A stretch of DNA of 10,927 bases from an uncultured Kangiella sp. (lineage in GTDB: Bacteria > Pseudomonadota > Gammaproteobacteria > Enterobacterales > DSM-103792): assembly GCA_946480585.1 (NCBI GenBank), contig CAMLKQ010000047.1, positions 1 to 10,927 of the forward strand, read 5' to 3'. The translations under genes and the position numbers were made by a program. The notes below the pieces were generated by a model. The model had not been told where the DNA came from and searched no databases. It was given only the letters and a program-made list of their open reading frames with translations. Numbering within the stretch: the stretch's first letter is position 1; each line of letters opens with the position of its first letter. This document shows positions 7,656 to 10,927 of this stretch, piece after piece.

Positions 7656-8951
7656 TTACCGGATCTGGATGATGGTTTGGGTGATGGCGTTGTTGGTTTC
7701 AATCGAGCGGGCGTTCGCCTGGAAGTTGCGCTGCGCCGTGATCAGATCCACCAACTCGCGCGTCAGATCGACGTTCGAATTCTCGAGCGCGCCGGAACGA
7801 ATGAAACCAAAGCTGGCCGTGCCCGCCTCACCCGCCAAGGCCGGTCCGGACTCCAGTGTCTCGGCCCAGTTGGTGTTGCCGAGTTGCTGCAAACCCTGCG
7901 AGTTCGGGAAGCGCGCCAGGGCGATCTTGCCGAGCGCAATGGCTTGGCCATTGGAGAAGTTGGCGCGCACAACGCCGTCATCGGCGATGTCAATGCCGGT
8001 CAAGCGGCCAACACCGTAACCGTTCTGCGACAGCGTGCTGACGACAAAGCCGGAAGCAAACTGGGTCGGCGAATTGTTGCCGAAATCCAGTGTCAAAGTT
8101 TGGGTCGGGTCGGCACCGTTGGTGAAACCGAGCGCGGCGGTGGTGAACACGCCGGGTGGCACGGTGGCCGGAGTTGAGCCAACCAGCACGCCGGAGTTGT
8201 CAAACGTCAACGAACCATAGAGCTGGCCGCCAGCACCGGCGGTACCACCCGTGATATCAACCGGAGCGCCATCCACTTGGTAGTACACGGCCCAGCTGTT
8301 CGGTGCGGCTTGATCCTTGACGAAATAAAACGTGCCGATGTGCGACTCACCCAACGAGTCGAAGAACGAGATCGAGGTCGAGCGTGTGTACGTGGTCGGC
8401 TGGGTCGGATCAAACAGCGCCGGGTTCAAACCGGCTTCCGATGCCGGCAGGTTCATGCCAATTTCAATTTCGGTACTCAATGCCGGTGTACCCGCTGTTT
8501 GCGGCAATTGAATCGGCACCGTGTTGGCGAGCGAGGTCGACGAGATCGTGCCGTCCGGATTGACCGGAAAGGCTTGCAACACCTGACCGGTAGCGTTGAC
8601 CACGTTGCCGGCATCATCGACACCAAAAGCGCCGGCGCGGGTATAAACGCGCTCGGTGCTGCCGATATTCGGGGCCAGCACAAAGAAGCCTTCACCACTG
8701 ACGGCGAGGTCGAGCGTATTCTGGGTGAAGTTCAGGTTGCCCTGATTGAACTGCTGCGCCACGGCGGTGAGCAACACACCAGCACCGATCGATGTCCGAA
8801 CACTGCCGAACGGCGACAACGCGTAGATGTCAGCAAATTCCGCCCGCGACTCCTTGAAGCCGGTGGTGTTGACGTTGGCGATGTTGTTGGAGGTCACGGC
8901 CAGATCCGCTTGCGCGGCATTGAGACCACTGAGTGCGGTATTGAATGACAT
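7656..8951 (-). CDS. flgE: Flagellar hook protein FlgE
   Basis: FlgE (431 residues, E. coli 402) polymerises under the FlgD cap into the curved hook that acts as a universal joint. The N-terminal D0 segment is MSFNTALSGLNAAQADL with the signature SNNIANVNTTGFKESRAEFA (21-40). GEGFFVLAP (86-94) and YTRAGAFGVDDAGN (103-116) belong to D1. TSISFFDSLGESHIGTFYF (192-210) begins the surface D2 domain, which runs to about residue 300. The C-terminus contains GALENSNVDLTRELVDLITA (387-406) and ends in NAITQTIIQIR. Start 8951 is supported by GAGGAG 8 nt upstream (8960-8965). Spacing to flgD is 45 nt. Confidence 0.98.
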   Translation of the reverse strand: MSFNTALSGLNAAQADLAVTSNNIANVNTTGFKESRAEFADIYALSPFGSVRTSIGAGVLLTAVAQQFNQGNLNFTQNTLDLAVSGEGFFVLAPNIGSTERVYTRAGAFGVDDAGNVVNATGQVLQAFPVNPDGTISSTSLANTVPIQLPQTAGTPALSTEIEIGMNLPASEAGLNPALFDPTQPTTYTRSTSISFFDSLGESHIGTFYFVKDQAAPNSWAVYYQVDGAPVDITGGTAGAGGQLYGSLTFDNSGVLVGSTPATVPPGVFTTAALGFTNGADPTQTLTLDFGNNSPTQFASGFVVSTLSQNGYGVGRLTGIDIADDGVVRANFSNGQAIALGKIALARFPNSQGLQQLGNTNWAETLESGPALAGEAGTASFGFIRSGALENSNVDLTRELVDLITAQRNFQANARSIETNNAITQTIIQIR

Positions 8952-8996
8952 GGACTGCTCTCCTCTTGACCGTCATTGCGGACCGAGCCGACCGGC

Positions 8997-9674
8997 TCAG
9001 CCGCCAATCTCGTTTACTTCTGACAGCGGCACCGAACCCAGCCCAGCCAGGTTCAACACAATGCCGCCGGTGCTGCTGTTCAGGTTGACGCTGGTGACCA
9101 AAGCCCGGGTTTGCACGGCAAGCTCTTCGGTGCGGTTGCCGATGCTGGCAAGCACCGACACGGTGTATTTGCCGGGCGGCAACCGGTTGCCGCTGGTGTC
9201 GTTGCCGTTCCACCACAAATCGATCTCACCAGCTGCTTTCGGCCCCAACTCTTCGGCGTACACCAGCTGACCGCTTTCGTCGGTGACTTGCATCTGGACC
9301 CGGAACGCATTGGCGTCCAACTCGGTGGTGCCGCTCATACCACCTTCGCCAAACAGGTAGGCGGTATCGTTCGGCACCAGTACCGTGCGGCCCACCATCG
9401 ATGACGCTTGCAGCGCCTGGTTCGAGGTCAGCGACGCGGCCAGATCGTTGACGCTGGTCAGCAGCTGTTGCTGGCTGTCGAGCGAAGAAAATTGCGCCAT
9501 TTGCGCGATGAATTCAGTGTTTTCCAGCGGTTTGAACGGGTCCTGGTATTGCAGCTGCGTGGTCAACAACGCCAGAAAATCTTCCTGACCAAGCTGCTTG
9601 CGGTCCTGCTCGGCGGCTTCGGTCCGGGTCAACCCGAGACCGGCAAAGATGTCACTTGCGCTGCTGATCGTCAT
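8997..9674 (-). CDS. flgD: Flagellar hook cap and assembly protein FlgD
   Basis: FlgD (225 residues) forms the temporary cap under which FlgE subunits assemble. The N-terminal export/cap region has FLALLTTQLQYQDPFKPLEN (33-52) followed by EFIAQMAQFSSLDSQ (54-68), both diagnostic. From about residue 95 comes the beta-sandwich part with MVGRTVLV (93-100), a Trp/Asn/Gly segment DLWWNGNDTSGNRLPPGKY (152-170) and TRALVTSV (189-196). The frame stays open upstream to 9749 with non-ATG starts. ATG 9674 is chosen because AGGAG (9683-9687) lies 8 nt before it and the protein then begins as the family does. The 130-nt gap to flgC is the longest in the operon and holds a tandem repeat. Confidence 0.97.
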   Translation of the reverse strand: MTISSASDIFAGLGLTRTEAAEQDRKQLGQEDFLALLTTQLQYQDPFKPLENTEFIAQMAQFSSLDSQQQLLTSVNDLAASLTSNQALQASSMVGRTVLVPNDTAYLFGEGGMSGTTELDANAFRVQMQVTDESGQLVYAEELGPKAAGEIDLWWNGNDTSGNRLPPGKYTVSVLASIGNRTEELAVQTRALVTSVNLNSSTGGIVLNLAGLGSVPLSEVNEIGG

Positions 9675-9774
9675 GACTGACGCTCCTGAACATTTGGCTT
9701 CTGCTGTGGCCGGGCTGCATCGCTTTTGCGGAGTCAGCACCGGCCTCAAAACGTGTGTCGTTACTGCGTTATCT
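9675..9774 (-). other. Spacer between flgC and flgD, no gene seen
   Basis: Apart from the flgD ribosome site (AGGAG, 9683-9687) and the tandem repeat on its flgC side, I see no gene or promoter consensus here. A short inverted repeat, ggccgg (9708-9713) with ccggcc (9740-9745), is separated by 26 nt and is too weak to assign a role. Confidence 0.5.
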
Positions 9775-9822
9775 ACTGACCTGCATTTACTGACCTATCT
9801 GCATTTACTGACCTATTTGCAA
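9775..9822 (-). repeat. 18-bp tandem repeat spanning the flgC stop codon
   Basis: The unit on the plus strand is actgacctatctgcattt. A full copy lies at 9789-9806. A diverged copy begins at 9807, and a 14-nt copy lacking ctat is at 9775-9788. On the coding strand the last flgC codons TTG CAA ATA GGT CAG TAA are followed at once by ATG CAG ATA GGT CAG TAA and then ATG CAG GTC AGT AG. The stop codon and the five codons before it are therefore duplicated in frame. Confidence 0.85.
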
Positions 9823-10215
9823 AGTACGGGCCAGCATTTGTTTTGCGGTGTTGGCGACCTGCACATTGGTCTGGTAAGAGCGCGAAGCCGAGATCATGTT
9901 GGCCATCTCTTCGACCAGATTGACGTTCGGCTGATAGATGTAGCCATCGGCATCCGCGAGCGGATGATCCGGTTGATAACGTGGCCGCACCGGCGCACTG
10001 CTCTCGACAATGCCCTTGACCTGAACGCCACCCACGCCCTGCTCCTGCATCGCCTGCTGAATGGCGGCAAAGACCGGATGCCGGGCCTTGTAGGTCTGAT
10101 CAATGCTGCTGGAAATGCTGTCGGCATTGGCCAGGTTGGAGGCGGTGGTATTCAAGCGCACCGATTGGGCTGACATCGCGGTACCGGCGATGTCCATGAC
10201 ATTGTTCAAATCCAT
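9805..10215 (-). CDS. flgC: Flagellar proximal rod protein FlgC
   Basis: FlgC (136 residues from ATG 10215) is a proximal rod subunit. Signatures are MDIAGTAMSAQSVRLNTTAS (7-26), ASNLANADS (25-33), PDHPLADADGYIYQPNVN (82-99) and the C-terminal helix VEEMANMISASRSYQTNVQV (101-120). An ATG at 10218 directly precedes the chosen start and would add one Met. The ribosome site GAGGTG (10220-10225) gives a more normal spacing to 10215. The gene ends in Leu-Gln-Ile-Gly-Gln-stop, and that end is tandemly duplicated downstream. It follows flgB by about 45 nt. Confidence 0.97.
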   Translation of the reverse strand: MDLNNVMDIAGTAMSAQSVRLNTTASNLANADSISSSIDQTYKARHPVFAAIQQAMQEQGVGGVQVKGIVESSAPVRPRYQPDHPLADADGYIYQPNVNLVEEMANMISASRSYQTNVQVANTAKQMLARTLQIGQ

Positions 10216-10219
10216 CATT

Positions 10220-10225
10220 CACCTC
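10220..10225 (-). promoter_or_regulatory. Ribosome binding site of flgC, with twin ATG
   Basis: The minus strand reads GAGGTG A ATG ATG, the same layout as at flgI. The core is 2 nt from the first ATG (10218) and 5 nt from the second (10215), so the second is the likelier start. Confidence 0.65.
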
Positions 10226-10261
10226 GTGCTCATCAATCCGACGCGAGCGCAATGCCGCCAA

Positions 10262-10663
10262 TTACTCACCGCGGATCGCGGTCAACAAACCGCGGATCTT
10301 GCTGTTGAGAAAGGTCAGGCTGGTCTGATACTGAATGGCGTTCTGGGCAAACGCGGCCTGCTCGACGTTGGCATCGACCGTGTTGCCGTCGCCGGTGTCC
10401 GGTTGCATCGGCACCCGGTACTGTTGCTCGGTACTCAGATAGCGGCTGTTGCCACTGAAATGGCGGCTATCGGTGCGCGCCAGCCCCGACGATTGGTTGG
10501 CGTGCATGGCGTTTTGCAGCGCCTGCCGGAAGTCGATATCACGGGCCTTGAAGCCGGGCGTATCGGCGTTGGCAATGTTGTTTGCCAACACCGCTGACCG
10601 GCGTGACTGCACGTCGAGCGCCTGCTCGTGTATGCCAAAGGCTTTGTTGAAATTGATGGTCAT
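10262..10663 (-). CDS. flgB: Flagellar proximal rod protein FlgB
   Basis: FlgB (133 residues, E. coli 138) forms the base of the rod next to the MS-ring/FliE. The signature NNIANADTPGFKARDIDF is at 28-45, DGNTVDANVEQAAFAQNAI at 92-110 and the C-terminal helix YQTSLTFLNSKIRGLLTAI at 112-130. The start ATG 10663 is supported by AGAGGG (10672-10677), 8 nt upstream. It is the first gene of the operon. A sigma-54 element lies 48-62 nt upstream of the start, giving a predicted leader of about 36 nt. Confidence 0.97.
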   Translation of the reverse strand: MTINFNKAFGIHEQALDVQSRRSAVLANNIANADTPGFKARDIDFRQALQNAMHANQSSGLARTDSRHFSGNSRYLSTEQQYRVPMQPDTGDGNTVDANVEQAAFAQNAIQYQTSLTFLNSKIRGLLTAIRGE

Positions 10664-10710
10664 GACCGCTGCCCTCTGCTGATCCGGCGTCCCGGAGCAG
10701 GTTCACTGGG

Positions 10711-10725
10711 GCAACTTCCATGCCA
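10711..10725 (-). promoter_or_regulatory. Sigma-54 (RpoN) promoter of the flgB operon
   Basis: The minus strand reads TGGCATGGAAGTTGC, a match to TGGCAC-N5-TTGC in all but one fixed position, with GG and GC exactly 10 nt apart. The predicted transcript start is near 10699, about 36 nt before the flgB ATG. In polar-flagellum Gammaproteobacteria, basal-body operons are controlled by RpoN with a FleQ/FlrC-type activator, which fits. No activator binding site could be defined. Confidence 0.8.
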
Positions 10726-10730
10726 GTTGC

Positions 10731-10750
10731 TGAAAAGCCGGAAAACGGCT
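10731..10750 (-). terminator. Small hairpin followed by T residues, upstream of the flgB promoter
   Basis: On the minus strand a 5-bp stem AGCCG/CGGCT (10746-10750 with 10736-10740) closes a 5-nt loop. The last T of the stem and the next three bases form TTTT. It could be a weak intrinsic terminator stopping read-through just before the sigma-54 promoter. The stem is short, so chance is a real alternative. Confidence 0.25.
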
Positions 10751-10831
10751 GTGGGATGGCCGATCTAGCCGGCCCTGCGCGCGCTGACGGCCGCATTCGG
10801 CACCGGCAAGGTGGAATTCCGCTTTCATGCA

Positions 10832-10865
10832 CTTGCCACCCGGCAAGGCTTTGCCGGGTGGCAAG
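10832..10865. repeat. Perfect 15-bp inverted repeat with 4-nt loop
   Basis: Left arm cttgccacccggcaa (10832-10846) and right arm ttgccgggtggcaag (10851-10865) are exact reverse complements around ggct. It is the strongest hairpin in the window. Neither strand has a T-run after it, so it is not a standard intrinsic terminator. It lies about 105-140 nt upstream of the sigma-54 -24 element. ggcaag also occurs at 10805-10810, so an alternative pairing with 10832-10837 is possible. It may be an RNA 3'-end structure, a dispersed palindromic element or a protein site. Confidence 0.75.
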
Positions 10866-10892
10866 CAACCAGTAAGGGGAAACGGCAGGCAG

Positions 10893-10915
10893 AAAACGAC
10901 GGCAGAACGCCGCCG
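10893..10915 (-). terminator. Probable intrinsic terminator of the preceding (unseen) minus-strand gene
   Basis: In minus-strand RNA the stem CGGCGGC (10915-10909) pairs with GCCGUCG (10903-10897), with one G-U pair and a GUUCU loop. It is followed directly by UUUU (10896-10893). A TAA triplet at 10925-10923 lies 7 nt upstream and could be the stop of that gene, but its frame cannot be tested here. Confidence 0.5.
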
Positions 10916-10927
10916 GGATGACTTAAA

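Noticed and set aside
8854..8890. Repeated DNA around ttgaagccggtggtgttgac-like stretches in flgE, also at about 7546 (flgF), 6727 (flgG), 3052 (flgK) and 10548 (flgB)
   Set aside because: These encode the shared N-terminal signature (N-x-A-N-x-x-T-x-G-F/Y) of the rod/hook/HAP family, so paralogy explains them. They are not a mobile repeat.
9675..9749. FlgD start up to 25 codons further upstream, at a TTG at 9749
   Set aside because: The extension has no family similarity, and a good AGGAG site sits at the right distance from ATG 9674.
10703..10828. Possible 41-codon minus-strand ORF upstream of flgB, starting at an ATG at 10828
   Set aside because: No ribosome site or recognisable similarity, and it runs through the sigma-54 promoter. 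The surrounding hairpins explain the region better.
1..10927. CRISPR array, tRNA/rRNA, insertion sequence, toxin-antitoxin or defence genes
   Set aside because: No repeat-spacer pattern, RNA-gene signature, transposase motif or accessory gene was seen. The window is filled by core flagellar genes.

Overview
The window is almost entirely one flagellar rod-hook operon, read on the minus strand: flgB-flgC-flgD-flgE-flgF-flgG-flgH-flgI-flgJ-flgK-flgL. Ten genes are complete. flgL loses its last codons at the left edge of the window. Every gene has its full-length family signatures, and I see no frameshift, no insertion sequence and no foreign cargo gene. The base composition is GC-rich by eye. 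A lipoprotein L-ring protein (FlgH), a secreted P-ring protein (FlgI) and a FlgJ with a fused peptidoglycan-cutting domain point to a Gram-negative proteobacterium. The sigma-54-type promoters and the long FlgK and FlgL resemble polar-flagellum Gammaproteobacteria such as the Pseudomonas/Vibrio/Shewanella type. I cannot name the genus.

Layout, following transcription from right to left. 10664-10927 is the non-coding upstream region. It holds a probable terminator of an unseen preceding gene (10893-10915), a perfect 15-bp hairpin (10832-10865), a small hairpin followed by T residues (10731-10750) and a strong sigma-54 -24/-12 element (10711-10725) ahead of flgB. 9805-10663 encodes the proximal rod proteins FlgB and FlgC. 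7656-9674 encodes the hook cap FlgD and the hook protein FlgE. 6042-7649 encodes the rod proteins FlgF and FlgG. 4225-6026 encodes the L-ring and P-ring proteins FlgH and FlgI. 3242-4216 encodes the rod cap/muramidase FlgJ. 1-3162 encodes the hook-filament junction proteins FlgK and FlgL. A second, near-consensus sigma-54 element (3247-3261) lies inside the last codons of flgJ and is well placed to drive flgKL separately.

The products build one axial structure. FlgB, FlgC, FlgF and FlgG form the rod under the FlgJ cap, whose C-terminal domain opens the peptidoglycan. FlgI and FlgH form the bushings in the periplasm and outer membrane. FlgE polymerises under FlgD to form the hook, and FlgK and FlgL join hook to filament. 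flgA, flgM and flgN are not in the window.

I found no previously undescribed system. The points worth a second look are regulatory or small-scale: the promoter hidden in the end of flgJ, an 18-bp tandem duplication that copies the flgC stop codon, the hairpins, and a possibly shared and duplicated module in FlgK and FlgL.
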